Notes: generated by a model from the sequence alone, not told the origin. A stretch of DNA of 7,463 nt from JAISGQ01 sp045604945 (GCA_045604945.1 JAZUPA010000193.1:1-7463); one strand, 5' to 3'. Shown: positions 1 through 5,516, counted from the stretch's first letter. Made by a program: numbers and translations.

Positions 1-318
1 GGCAATATCCAGGATGAATATGACAATGAGGAAGAGGAATATTCGCAGGTTTCCGATAACACATATACCGTTGACGGAACCATGCCTATCGATGAGGTTT
101 CTGACCTTATTGAGATTGAGCTTCCAGAGGGCGATTACGATACCCTTGCAGGATTGCTGGTCAGCGAGCTTGGATATATACCCAAGAGCACCGATCATCC
201 CACCGTCAATCTCGGCAGAGTCAGCCTGACGGTCGAAAAGGTCGAGGAGCGCAGAATATCCCGCGTTCTCATAGTGATAACTCCCGATGAGAATGAATCC
301 GAGGAAGAGGACAAATAA
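1..318 (+). CDS. CorC/HlyC-domain (hemolysin-family) membrane protein, C-terminal part only
   Basis: Partial gene: the reading frame is open from the first base and ends with TAA at 316-318, giving 105 residues. It begins GNIQDEYD, which matches the end of the second CBS domain in CBS/CorC proteins. A very acidic linker (DNEEEEYSQ) follows, then the CorC_HlyC (transporter-associated) domain: YTVDGTMPIDEV, the LPEGDYDTLAGLL segment and ELGYIP, and finally the strand region ending RVLIVITPDE. In this family an N-terminal DUF21 membrane domain precedes the CBS pair; that part lies outside the window. Family members are implicated in divalent metal (magnesium or cobalt) export or tolerance, and the old name hemolysin does not imply toxicity. 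The tail ESEEEDK is acidic. A strong terminator follows 8 bases after the stop, so this is the last gene of its transcript. The domain call is firm; substrate is unknown. Confidence 0.9.
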   Translation, partial: GNIQDEYDNEEEEYSQVSDNTYTVDGTMPIDEVSDLIEIELPEGDYDTLAGLLVSELGYIPKSTDHPTVNLGRVSLTVEKVEERRISRVLIVITPDENESEEEDK

Positions 319-326
319 ATAAAGAA

Positions 327-366
327 AAACATCCGAAGGGCTTTGCCTTTCGGATGTTTGTTTTTG
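327..366 (+). terminator. Intrinsic terminator after the CorC-like gene
   Basis: A 15-bp stem pairs 327-341 with 345-359 around a TTT loop. It contains one G-T pair, and the core is ATCCGAA against TTCGGAT. A T-rich run at 361-365 follows. It starts 8 bases after the stop codon at 318. Confidence 0.92.
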
Positions 367-397
367 AAAAGCTCGTTAATTTCCCTGCGGGATGGAG

Positions 398-403
398 TAT
401 AAT
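398..403 (+). promoter_or_regulatory. Possible -10 box (TATAAT) of the broken acyltransferase gene
   Basis: A perfect TATAAT lies about 30 bases before the ATG at 433. At 17-nt spacing the -35 position reads GTTAAT, which is poor, so this is only a half-supported promoter. Confidence 0.4.
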
Positions 404-416
404 GGTGTAAATTGCA

Positions 417-426
417 AAAAGAGGTG
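417..426 (+). promoter_or_regulatory. Ribosome binding site pointing to ATG 433
   Basis: AAAAGAGGTG resembles the anti-Shine-Dalgarno complement and sits 6 bases before ATG 433. The same AGAGGTG motif serves the intact acyltransferase at 2310. It marks the ancestral start of the pseudogene, since ATG 456 has no such site at the right distance. Confidence 0.7.
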
Positions 427-432
427 TTATCT

Positions 433-965
433 ATGAGCTGTACCGCATAATAGTAATGCTGCTGATAGTTGCACATCATTATGTTGTAAATTCGGGACTT
501 ACCACTCCCATGTATGCAGACCCCCTGTCGGGAAGATCCATATTCCTGTTTCTTTTCGGGGCATGGGGCAAGACAGGCATAAACTGCTTTGTACTTATTA
601 CCGGATATTTTATGTGCAAATCAAACATCACAGCCACAAAGTTTTTCAAGCTGCTGTTTGCGGTTACCACTGCGTTGTCCTCATTTCTTTTCTTCAAGAA
701 TCTGAAGGTGAAGTACAGCAAGGTGATAAACGCTTTCGGAGCATCAACCTTCGGTGTTCTGCTGATTCATTCCAACAGCGACACCATGCGCCATTGGCTT
801 TGGGTGGATACACTTAAGAACAAGGAAATGTACGATTCTCCGTATCTTGTTCTCCATGCCGTGGTCAGCGTCCTTGCGATATTCATAATCTGCAACCTCA
901 TTGATCAGCTGAGAATACTGCTCATCGAAAAGCCTGTATTCAGGCTTCTCGAGAAGAAGAAATAA
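433..965 (+). pseudogene. Broken acyltransferase-3 family membrane protein (start frameshift plus internal deletion)
   Basis: The frame ending at 965 encodes recognisable acyltransferase-3 parts: ELYRIIVMLLIVAHHYVVNS (the first helix with the family's conserved His), GKTGINCFVLITGYFM, and the typical C-terminal stretch STFGVLLIHSNSD...WLWVDTLKN, ending IDQLRILLIEKPVF. Two lesions are visible. First, conserved residues begin upstream of ATG 456 in a frame with no start codon. The ATG with the good ribosome binding site (433) reads MSCTA then stops, and adding one base would join it to ELYRII. Second, the frame gives about 177 residues where family members have roughly 330-380, and FKLLFAV runs straight into the C-terminal region near 660-680, so some 150-200 residues are missing. 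Intact members move acyl groups onto extracytoplasmic glycans. Translation from ATG 456 (169 residues) is possible, but a working enzyme is unlikely. This gene belongs to a different subgroup from the acyltransferase at 2310. Confidence 0.8.
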
Positions 966-970
966 GAGAA

Positions 971-1000
971 AAAGCCCGATACCGTAAGGTGTCGGGCTTT
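971..1000. terminator. Bidirectional terminator between the pseudogene and the XRE gene
   Basis: A 13-bp stem pairs 971-983 with 988-1000 around a GTAA loop (AAAGCCCGA against TCGGGCTTT, with one wobble pair). The plus strand has only a short TTT. On the minus strand the stem is followed by a T-rich TTTTTCTCTT, so it ends the minus-strand XRE gene (stop at 1014) better than the pseudogene (stop at 965). Confidence 0.85.
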
Positions 1001-1013
1001 CGCAGACAATGGT

Positions 1014-1253
1014 TCAGAGTTCAAACAGATCCTTTATATCCACACCAAGGACGGCGGCAAGTCCGTAGAGCTCAATATCCGTCACTGTTCTCTGTTTATC
1101 CTCGATTCGGGATATGGAGCCGCGGCATATATAGATTGCCATTGTTTCGAGCTTGTCGGATAATTCCTGCTGGCTCATTTTCTTTTTGCACCGGATTTCT
1201 CGAACCCTGTACCCGACCATATTCATTTCACTGCCGTCAATTATTCTTGCCAT
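1014..1253 (-). CDS. Small XRE-family helix-turn-helix transcriptional regulator
   Basis: 79 residues, almost wholly one HTH_3/Cro-C1-type domain (about residues 14-77). VGYRVREIRCKKKMSQQELSDKL forms the first helices and the start of the turn. SISRIEDKQRTVTDIEL is the recognition helix and what follows, and LYGLAAVLGVDIKDLF is the closing part. The loop before the recognition helix (ETMAIYICRG) is longer than in classic Cro proteins, as in a Clostridial subgroup with sequences such as DRTAISKIE. I chose ATG at 1253 because GGAGGG (1260-1265) lies 6 bases upstream; a longer frame to 1286 would place this site inside the gene. There is no sensor or effector domain, so it probably acts as a simple repressor or activator. 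It is divergent from the membrane-protein gene at 1422, and the shared 168-base region holds a palindrome. Control of itself and that neighbour is inferred. Confidence 0.9.
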   Translation of the reverse strand: MARIIDGSEMNMVGYRVREIRCKKKMSQQELSDKLETMAIYICRGSISRIEDKQRTVTDIELYGLAAVLGVDIKDLFEL

Positions 1254-1259
1254 TAAACT

Positions 1260-1265
1260 CCCTCC
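1260..1265 (-). promoter_or_regulatory. Ribosome binding site fixing the XRE start
   Basis: GGAGGG on the minus strand is followed by AGTTTA and ATG 1253. The spacing is ideal, and this selects the 79-residue form over a longer frame. Confidence 0.85.
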
Positions 1266-1272
1266 GACCGTC

Positions 1273-1301
1273 TTGACATAGGACAAAATTTAATGTACAC
1301 T
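1273..1301 (+). promoter_or_regulatory. Promoter of the two-helix membrane protein gene
   Basis: TTGACA (1273-1278) is a perfect -35 box. After exactly 17 bases comes TACACT (1296-1301), a good -10 box. Transcription would start near 1308, leaving a leader of about 114 bases before ATG 1422. The -10 box lies inside the palindrome at 1287-1306, as expected for a repressor-controlled promoter. Confidence 0.75.
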
Positions 1302-1306
1302 AAATT
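1287..1306. promoter_or_regulatory. 20-bp palindrome, candidate XRE operator
   Basis: AATTTA-A-TGTACA-C-TAAATT is a two-fold symmetric 20-mer. Only the single base pair between the outer arms and the central TGTACA breaks the symmetry. It overlaps the -10 box of the plus-strand promoter and lies 34 bases upstream of the XRE start codon. A dimeric XRE protein binding here would block the membrane-protein promoter and could also control its own gene. Binding by this particular regulator is an inference from position and symmetry. Confidence 0.6.
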
Positions 1307-1317
1307 CAGCCGTGGTA

Positions 1318-1334
1318 TGTCCTGCGACAGGACA
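1318..1334. repeat. Short perfect hairpin in the membrane-protein leader
   Basis: TGTCCTG-CGA-CAGGACA is a 7-bp inverted repeat with a 3-base loop. It begins about 10 bases after the predicted transcription start. A further AGGACA occurs at 1280-1285 within the promoter spacer. It may stabilise the 5' end of the mRNA or be a second protein site. With no T-tract it is not a terminator. Confidence 0.5.
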
Positions 1335-1405
1335 CAAAGGAAATATTGATATTGAAATTAGTCTGATTATCAAATACCCACGGTGATTTTTGCACTCAAA
1401 ACAAC

Positions 1406-1412
1406 AAGGAGG
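1406..1412 (+). promoter_or_regulatory. Ribosome binding site fixing start 1422
   Basis: AAGGAGG lies 9 bases before ATG 1422. It selects this start over an in-frame ATT upstream (1383) and places the acidic MSNVPENVNVEE at the N terminus. Confidence 0.85.
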
Positions 1413-1421
1413 AAAAGGAAA

Positions 1422-2087
1422 ATGAGCAATGTACCCGAAAATGTAAATGTTGAAGAAATAAAAGCCGAAGCAGCAGAGGTCCGCGAAGAGCAGTTTTTCC
1501 CCTACAGCATAGAATATGCAAAGAAGAAAAGAACATACTCCCAGCCTGCAATCAAAGTCAGCATGGTTTGGATTACTATCTGCCTTGCAGTGCTGCTTTA
1601 TATTGCATTTGTAATGCTTGTCCCCAACCCCTCCGAAACACTCAGCCTTATTGCCCTTGGCGTTGCAATGCTCGTCATTCTGTTCGGCATTTTTGTCGTA
1701 CCCGTATTCCATAATTATAAGATCAAGGCAATTTACAGGGCATTCATAACCGACGGTGAAAAGCTGTGGAAGCTTGAATACAAGCCCTATAAGGCTATTG
1801 CGGGAAGCGGTGTTGCAGGTGCTGCTCAGGCAAAGTACAATGAATTCTGCTTCGTTGCAAGTCAGGACAAGGATACTGCAGCAGCTGTTGTGAAAAGCGT
1901 AAATGAAGGAAAGAGCGTCAGGAATACACCCAACTTCAAAAGTGTACACACAGTCTGCATGAGTGATGTTAAGATAGTAAAGATGGGCAAAAATGCTCAG
2001 TGGACCTATACTGATACCAAGGGAAAAACAAAAAAGGTTAAAATAGCTGACTGCCATCCCAACCTTTTTGAGTATATAAACAAATAA
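1422..2087 (+). CDS. Two-helix membrane protein of unknown function
   Basis: 221 residues; I do not recognise the family. Four parts can be seen. The N terminus (1-44) is soluble, first acidic (VEEIKAEAAEVREEQ) and then basic (YAKKKRTYS). Two transmembrane helices follow at about 46-68 (SMVWITICLAVLLYIAFVML) and 73-96 (LSLIALGVAMLVILFGIFVV), joined by a very short PNPSET turn, which makes a hairpin with both ends probably in the cytoplasm. The C-terminal part (97-221) is soluble with alternating strand-like segments (EFCFVAS, VKIVKMGKNAQWTYTD, KKVKIAD). This plan resembles bacterial membrane proteins with a small cytoplasmic PH-like or beta domain, but no motif proves it. There is no signal peptide or catalytic motif. 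The gene has its own promoter with a probable operator, sits alone between that promoter and the hairpin at 2103, and is divergent from the XRE gene that probably controls it. Confidence 0.85.
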   Translation: MSNVPENVNVEEIKAEAAEVREEQFFPYSIEYAKKKRTYSQPAIKVSMVWITICLAVLLYIAFVMLVPNPSETLSLIALGVAMLVILFGIFVVPVFHNYKIKAIYRAFITDGEKLWKLEYKPYKAIAGSGVAGAAQAKYNEFCFVASQDKDTAAAVVKSVNEGKSVRNTPNFKSVHTVCMSDVKIVKMGKNAQWTYTDTKGKTKKVKIADCHPNLFEYINK

Positions 2088-2102
2088 GATACAGCTGATT
2101 GA

Positions 2103-2134
2103 AAGCCCTGCCTGATTTTTATCAGGCAGTGCTT
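2103..2134 (+). terminator. Probable terminator hairpin after the two-helix protein
   Basis: A perfect 9-bp stem, CTGCCTGAT (2108-2116) with ATCAGGCAG (2121-2129), has a TTTT loop and extends past one mismatch by AAGC/GCTT. It lies 15 bases after the stop at 2087. The downstream sequence is T-rich but lacks a clean T-tract, so termination may be partial. Confidence 0.6.
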
Positions 2135-2276
2135 CATGTTTATAACATCTTTAAATTTATTGAAAGATGAGTTATACTAATTTCAAATAAGTCAGTTAAC
2201 AAAAATACTTCGCGTCAGAAAAAGCAGGGCGTTCCGCTCGGATTTTTGAAATAACCTTTTTATTTAGAGTCAGTAT

Positions 2277-2282
2277 TATAAT
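2277..2282 (+). promoter_or_regulatory. Possible -10 box (TATAAT) of the acyltransferase gene
   Basis: A perfect TATAAT sits 27 bases before ATG 2310 in an AT-rich stretch. No good -35 box lies at 16-18 nt; TTGAAA at 2246-2251 is 25 nt away, which is too far. The rest of the 2088-2309 gap shows no gene. A weaker alternative promoter is TTTAAA (2150-2155), 17 nt, TATACT (2173-2178). Confidence 0.4.
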
Positions 2283-2309
2283 AAGATCAACTGAAAGAGG
2301 TGGGGAATT

Positions 2310-3341
2310 ATGTCGGAAGACAAAACTCTGCTAAGGTACAGCGATTTGAGCAGCTTCAGAGGCGAAATAATGGGAATTGGTGCAATAGAGGTAATTCTTT
2401 TGCATTTTTTTATGTACTATAAGCATAATGATAACCCTCTGGGCTTTATAGGGAAATTGTATGAAATTGTGTTCTCCTCTATAGGAGTGGAAATGTTTCT
2501 GCTGGTATCGGGTATCGGTCTGTTCTTTTCGCTGAAGTCCAACTGGAATCTGCCGGATTTCTTTAAAAAGCGTTTTACGAGAGTGCTTCTTCCATATTTG
2601 ATATGGGGTTCGCTGGTATATATTATCGATGACATTATATTTGACGGAGGAAAGGTGCTCAAAGCCATACTTGACTTTACCTTTGTGACCTTCTTTACAA
2701 ATGGTGATTGTCTGTTCTGGTATATACTTATGGCTTGCGTGACGTATCTGCTTGCACCGCTGGTATTCAGGGGGATCAGCGGAAAAAGACCGTTGCTCTG
2801 CATTGTGCTGTGGATTGCAGGAGCAGTGATTTTTGCTGAGATCGTAAAGTATCTTTGCCCTGAGATGTTCGGTAACATATCCAAGGCAGTGCGCAGATTT
2901 CCGACATTCTTTATCGGAATGTATTTCGGAAGGCTGACCTACGAAGACAAGCCTGTTAAGGCAGGCTTATATATCATGGCTGCCGCAGGACTTGTTTTGA
3001 AAGCAATGCGTTCCATCGAAAGGACAAAGGCTGTGATATCTGCGGTGCCGATGTACTATGTACATTGCCTGTATTCACTGTTCTTTATCGTTGCTATAGT
3101 CCTGTTTTTCAAATACATAAAGGCAAAGCCTGTCAGCATTGCGCTGAAATGGGCAGGAAAGCACTCACTGGAGCTATATATAACACATATCGGTACAATC
3201 AGGCTGTTCAGCTGCTTTGGGATAAATTTCCGCTCGATACCGGGCTATATCGCCGTTGTGGCGGTTGCGATAGCCGCATCGATTGTCTTGCGGTTTGCAG
3301 TGGATAAGATTTGTTCAGTGCGAAAACCGGAAAGAGGATAA
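2310..3341 (+). CDS. Acyltransferase-3 family integral membrane protein
   Basis: 343 residues, full length for the family. It would transfer an acyl group (often acetyl) onto a sugar or other acceptor at the outer face of the membrane. The N terminus carries the family's opening pattern, SSFRGEIMGIGAIEVILLHFF, with Arg17 and the conserved His32 at the end of the first helix. GVEMFLLVSGIGLFFSL (about 58-74) is the second helix motif, and PDFFKKRFTRVLLPYLIWG (about 81-99) is the typical basic loop followed by a helix. Several more hydrophobic helices follow (about ten in all), and the C-terminal SLELYITHI matches the usual final motif. The start is supported by AGAGGTGGGG at 2296-2305. It converges on the glycosyltransferase operon, with a shared terminator in between, so it is a separate transcript of the same glycan locus. 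The acceptor and acyl donor cannot be read from sequence. It is not a close copy of the broken acyltransferase at 433. Confidence 0.9.
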   Translation: MSEDKTLLRYSDLSSFRGEIMGIGAIEVILLHFFMYYKHNDNPLGFIGKLYEIVFSSIGVEMFLLVSGIGLFFSLKSNWNLPDFFKKRFTRVLLPYLIWGSLVYIIDDIIFDGGKVLKAILDFTFVTFFTNGDCLFWYILMACVTYLLAPLVFRGISGKRPLLCIVLWIAGAVIFAEIVKYLCPEMFGNISKAVRRFPTFFIGMYFGRLTYEDKPVKAGLYIMAAAGLVLKAMRSIERTKAVISAVPMYYVHCLYSLFFIVAIVLFFKYIKAKPVSIALKWAGKHSLELYITHIGTIRLFSCFGINFRSIPGYIAVVAVAIAASIVLRFAVDKICSVRKPERG

Positions 3342-3344
3342 AAT

Positions 3345-3376
3345 AAAAACCTGCTCGAAGCCCGAGCAGGTTTTTT
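3345..3376. terminator. Bidirectional terminator between convergent genes
   Basis: A 13-bp stem (3345-3357 with 3363-3375; core CCTGCTCG/CGAGCAGG) has a 5-base loop. The plus strand continues with a six-T run at 3371-3376, and on the minus strand the stem ends in TTTTTATTTTA. It therefore serves both the acyltransferase (stop 3341) and the glycosyltransferase (stop 3390). Confidence 0.95.
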
Positions 3377-3389
3377 ATGTGATATGATC

Positions 3390-4364
3390 TTATTTCTTAA
3401 GCTTTTTCTTTATTGCCTGAACGACCTTTCGGGCAGGGAGAAGCAGCTTATAGGTGCGCAGCTCCTTCTTTCTGTCGTCGCTGAGTCTGTCGTAGCATTC
3501 TCTGCCTACGCCTTCGCCCTTGGTAAGCTCACTGAGCTTACCGCCTGCGCGAAGGATCATCTTCAGGTAATGCAGATAGATGTGCTGAATGCCTTCGTTG
3601 TATTTTCCCTCGGTGAAGTCATCGATGCGCTTATAGACACGGAGATAAGCATAGTAAGCATTGACTTTTTTGCTTTTTTCCTGCAGCCATGTGGTTGCGG
3701 TCCAGGAGCCGGGACGCTCGCGTCTGTAGACGCCCATTTCCTCATCGATATACCATATTTTTCCGTTGAAGCCAAGCCAGAGTATTTTTACCTTTTCTCC
3801 TCTTGAGGGGAAATCATCGGGACAGGCACGCATGACATCTGTCCTGAAGAACATTGCGCAGGTGCAGAATGCCTGCTTGTCCTTGAGGCGGAATATCTGA
3901 TCAACGGTGACTTCGCCTGTATGATCCATTGCACCGATGAGGATATCCTTTGCTTTGGGATCGGAGCAGTTTACCATTCTTGTTTTATTGGCGCAGAGAG
4001 AGTAGTCAGGATGACTTTCCATAAAATCATACTGCTTCTGGAGCTTGAGCGGGTCTGTCCAGTAGTCGTCACCCTCGCAGTATGCAGAGTATTTGCCCCG
4101 TGCCATGGGAAGCACGATGTCTCTTGTGATGAGGACGCCCTTGGAATACTGATTTTCGGTCTGTATGACAGGCACGATGATATCAGGATATTTCTCTGCA
4201 TATTCGCGGACGATGTCCGTACTGCCGTCATCGGAGACATCATCATGTACGATGATTTCAAAGGGGAAGTCGGTTTTCTGCATCAGTATGCTGTCAAGGG
4301 TCTGTCTGAGATAGTCCTTCATGTTATATACAAGGCATATTACGCTGACTGCAGGTGTTGACAT
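3390..4364 (-). CDS. Family 2 glycosyltransferase, second gene of the operon
   Basis: 324 residues. It has a GT-A fold inverting glycosyltransferase domain at the N terminus: AVSVICLVYNMKDYLR (5-20) is the first strand and sugar-nucleotide loop, HDDVSDDGST (40-49) is the nucleotide-binding Asp pair, and YCEGDDYWTDP (95-105) carries the DxD-like metal-binding site. The later RRERPGSWT matches the acceptor-side loop of this family. The sequence is cytoplasmic with no transmembrane helix and ends in a strongly basic tail (AIKKKLKK) that may hold it to the membrane. The expected role is adding a sugar to a lipid-linked or surface glycan precursor; the sugar is unknown. AGGAGGG (4373-4379) lies 8 bases before ATG 4364. 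It follows the paralogue at 4398 by 33 bases with no terminator, so the two share a transcript. Unlike the paralogue, it has Asp at position 45 where this family usually has Thr or another small residue (DDASTDGS). Confidence 0.93.
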   Translation of the reverse strand: MSTPAVSVICLVYNMKDYLRQTLDSILMQKTDFPFEIIVHDDVSDDGSTDIVREYAEKYPDIIVPVIQTENQYSKGVLITRDIVLPMARGKYSAYCEGDDYWTDPLKLQKQYDFMESHPDYSLCANKTRMVNCSDPKAKDILIGAMDHTGEVTVDQIFRLKDKQAFCTCAMFFRTDVMRACPDDFPSRGEKVKILWLGFNGKIWYIDEEMGVYRRERPGSWTATTWLQEKSKKVNAYYAYLRVYKRIDDFTEGKYNEGIQHIYLHYLKMILRAGGKLSELTKGEGVGRECYDRLSDDRKKELRTYKLLLPARKVVQAIKKKLKK

Positions 4365-4397
4365 AGTGTTGACCCTCCTGTGAGTAAATTGCTTGCG

Positions 4398-5369
4398 CTA
4401 TGATTTTCTGAGCTTCTTTCTTATCTTTGCGGTGGAGGCAATGAGGGGAAGCATGAAATTATAGAGCCGCAGATAATTCTTTCTGCGGGAGGAAAGTGTT
4501 TTATGGCATTCGCTGACCTCGCCGCGGATAATATCTCTGTATTTTGCGCCTGCACGAAGTGCAAGCTTCATATATTCAAGGTAAATATCCTGGAAATACT
4601 CATCATACTTCTTTCCGCTGTAATCATTGATGAACATATGATTGGCAATGCGGTTGTAATAAACGCGCAGCTTCTGTTCTTTTTTTGTGTACCAGCTGGA
4701 TTCTGTCCAGGAGCCGGGACGTGCGCGCCTGTAAACGCCTGTTTCCTCGTCGATATTCCAGATTTTGCCCTGAAGTCCGAGCCATATGGTCTTCATACGC
4801 TCGCCGCTGCTTGGAAATTCGGGAGGACATCTGAGCATTACGTCGGTACGGAAAAACATCGAGCAGGTGCAGAGAGGCTGCTTTTCCTTGAGCTTGAGTA
4901 TCTGCTCCAGAGTGACCTCGCCTGTATATCCTATGGGCGCAATAAGCTTATCAGGCTCACGGGAGGCGGAGAAGTCTATCTGACGGATTTTGGTGCAGCA
5001 AAGAGTGTATTCCGGATGGGACTCCATAAAATCATACTGCTTCTGAAGCTTCAGCGGGTCTGTCCAGTAATCGTCCCCTTCGCAGTAGGCACTGTATTTT
5101 CCCCTGGCAGCGGGAAGTATGATACCCATGGTAATGGGAATTTTCTGAGAATACTTGTTTTCTGTCTGGATAATGGGAACAAAAAGATCGGGATACTTTT
5201 CCGCATATTCGCGCACTATCTCCGTTGAACCGTCTGTCGATGCATCATCATGGACGATAACCTCGAAGGGGAAATCGGTTTTCTGAAGGAGAAACCCCTC
5301 AAAGGTATCCCTGAGATAATCCTTCATATTGTAGACCAGGCAGATGACGCTTACTGCAGGTGTATCCAT
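4398..5369 (-). CDS. Family 2 glycosyltransferase, first gene of the operon
   Basis: 323 residues with the same plan and numbering as its neighbour at 3390. The shared parts are AVSVICLVYNMKDYLR (5-20), the canonical HDDASTDGST (40-49), YCEGDDYWTDP (95-105) and RRARPGSWT. The N-terminal 120 residues are closely alike, with a long identical block around ARGKYSAYCEGDDYW through FMESHP. The rest diverges clearly, especially from about residue 130 onwards and in the last 90 residues. This suggests a tandem duplication with the donor-binding half conserved and the acceptor half changed. It ends in a basic tail (KIRKKLRKS). I chose ATG 5369 because GGGAGGT (5376-5382) sits 6 bases upstream; an in-frame TTG at 5384 would place that site inside the gene. 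A near-consensus promoter at 5397-5425 drives it. The likely role is adding a sugar to a cell-surface glycan precursor in the cytoplasm. Confidence 0.93.
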   Translation of the reverse strand: MDTPAVSVICLVYNMKDYLRDTFEGFLLQKTDFPFEVIVHDDASTDGSTEIVREYAEKYPDLFVPIIQTENKYSQKIPITMGIILPAARGKYSAYCEGDDYWTDPLKLQKQYDFMESHPEYTLCCTKIRQIDFSASREPDKLIAPIGYTGEVTLEQILKLKEKQPLCTCSMFFRTDVMLRCPPEFPSSGERMKTIWLGLQGKIWNIDEETGVYRRARPGSWTESSWYTKKEQKLRVYYNRIANHMFINDYSGKKYDEYFQDIYLEYMKLALRAGAKYRDIIRGEVSECHKTLSSRRKNYLRLYNFMLPLIASTAKIRKKLRKS

Positions 5370-5375
5370 AATATT

Positions 5376-5382
5376 ACCTCCC
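5376..5382 (-). promoter_or_regulatory. Ribosome binding site fixing start 5369
   Basis: GGGAGGT on the minus strand stands 6 bases before ATG 5369 and rules out the in-frame upstream TTG at 5384. Confidence 0.85.
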
Positions 5383-5396
5383 AAAAAAGCTTATTC

Positions 5397-5425
5397 ATAA
5401 TAACATTTTTGGATTTTGTTGTCAA
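5397..5425 (-). promoter_or_regulatory. Promoter of the glycosyltransferase operon
   Basis: Read on the minus strand: TTGACA (5420-5425), exactly 17 bases, then TATTAT (5397-5402) with an extended TGT just before it. Transcription would start about 20 bases before ATG 5369, leaving room for only the ribosome binding site. This is the strongest promoter match in the window. Confidence 0.8.
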
Positions 5426-5483
5426 TATATCGCCGTGCCGCTGCACAGGGCATACTTTTCATCTTGCCGACACAAAAACACCC

Positions 5484-5516
5484 TTGACACACCAATGGTA
5501 AATGGTGTATTATAAT
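5484..5516 (+). promoter_or_regulatory. Promoter of the flippase gene
   Basis: TTGACA (5484-5489) is followed after 18 bases by TATTAT (5508-5513), overlapping a perfect TATAAT (5511-5516) at 21 bases. The spacer contains ACACCA (5489-5494) and its inverted copy TGGTGT (5503-5508), a possible operator. Start to TTG 5603 leaves about 80 bases of very AT-rich leader (5521-5580) with no visible gene. Confidence 0.7.

Noticed and set aside
1254..1286. Longer N terminus for the XRE protein (MSYVKTVGGSL...)
   Set aside because: This stretch is the reverse reading of the ribosome binding site GGAGGG and spacer. ATG 1253 has the ideal distance and the HTH domain does not need the extension.
1310..1383. 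CCGTGG and CCACGG inverted pair enclosing the leader hairpin
   Set aside because: Six bases more than 60 nt apart; too weak alone to claim a riboswitch or folded leader.
1383..1421. Upstream start (ATT 1383) for the two-helix protein
   Set aside because: AAGGAGG at 1406-1412 points to ATG 1422 and would otherwise be inside the gene.
1290..2057. A 255-codon open frame on the minus strand opposite the two-helix membrane protein
   Set aside because: Its translation is rich in Cys, His and Phe with no family pattern and it lacks a convincing ribosome binding site. The plus-strand gene has a ribosome binding site, promoter and sensible protein layout.
2180..2252. ATTTCAAA and TTTGAAAT inverted repeat before the acyltransferase
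   Set aside because: Eight bases 57 nt apart in AT-rich sequence are likely chance and do not line up with a clear promoter.
3384..5228. Several plus-strand open frames (140-241 codons) opposite the glycosyltransferases
   Set aside because: They recur at matching positions in both paralogues, as expected for antisense shadows of conserved coding sequence, and none has a ribosome binding site or family motif.
5370..5384. TTG start at 5384 for the upstream glycosyltransferase
   Set aside because: The extra residues MGGNI are the translated ribosome binding site. The paralogue aligns from the ATG at 5369 (MDTPAVS against MSTPAVS).
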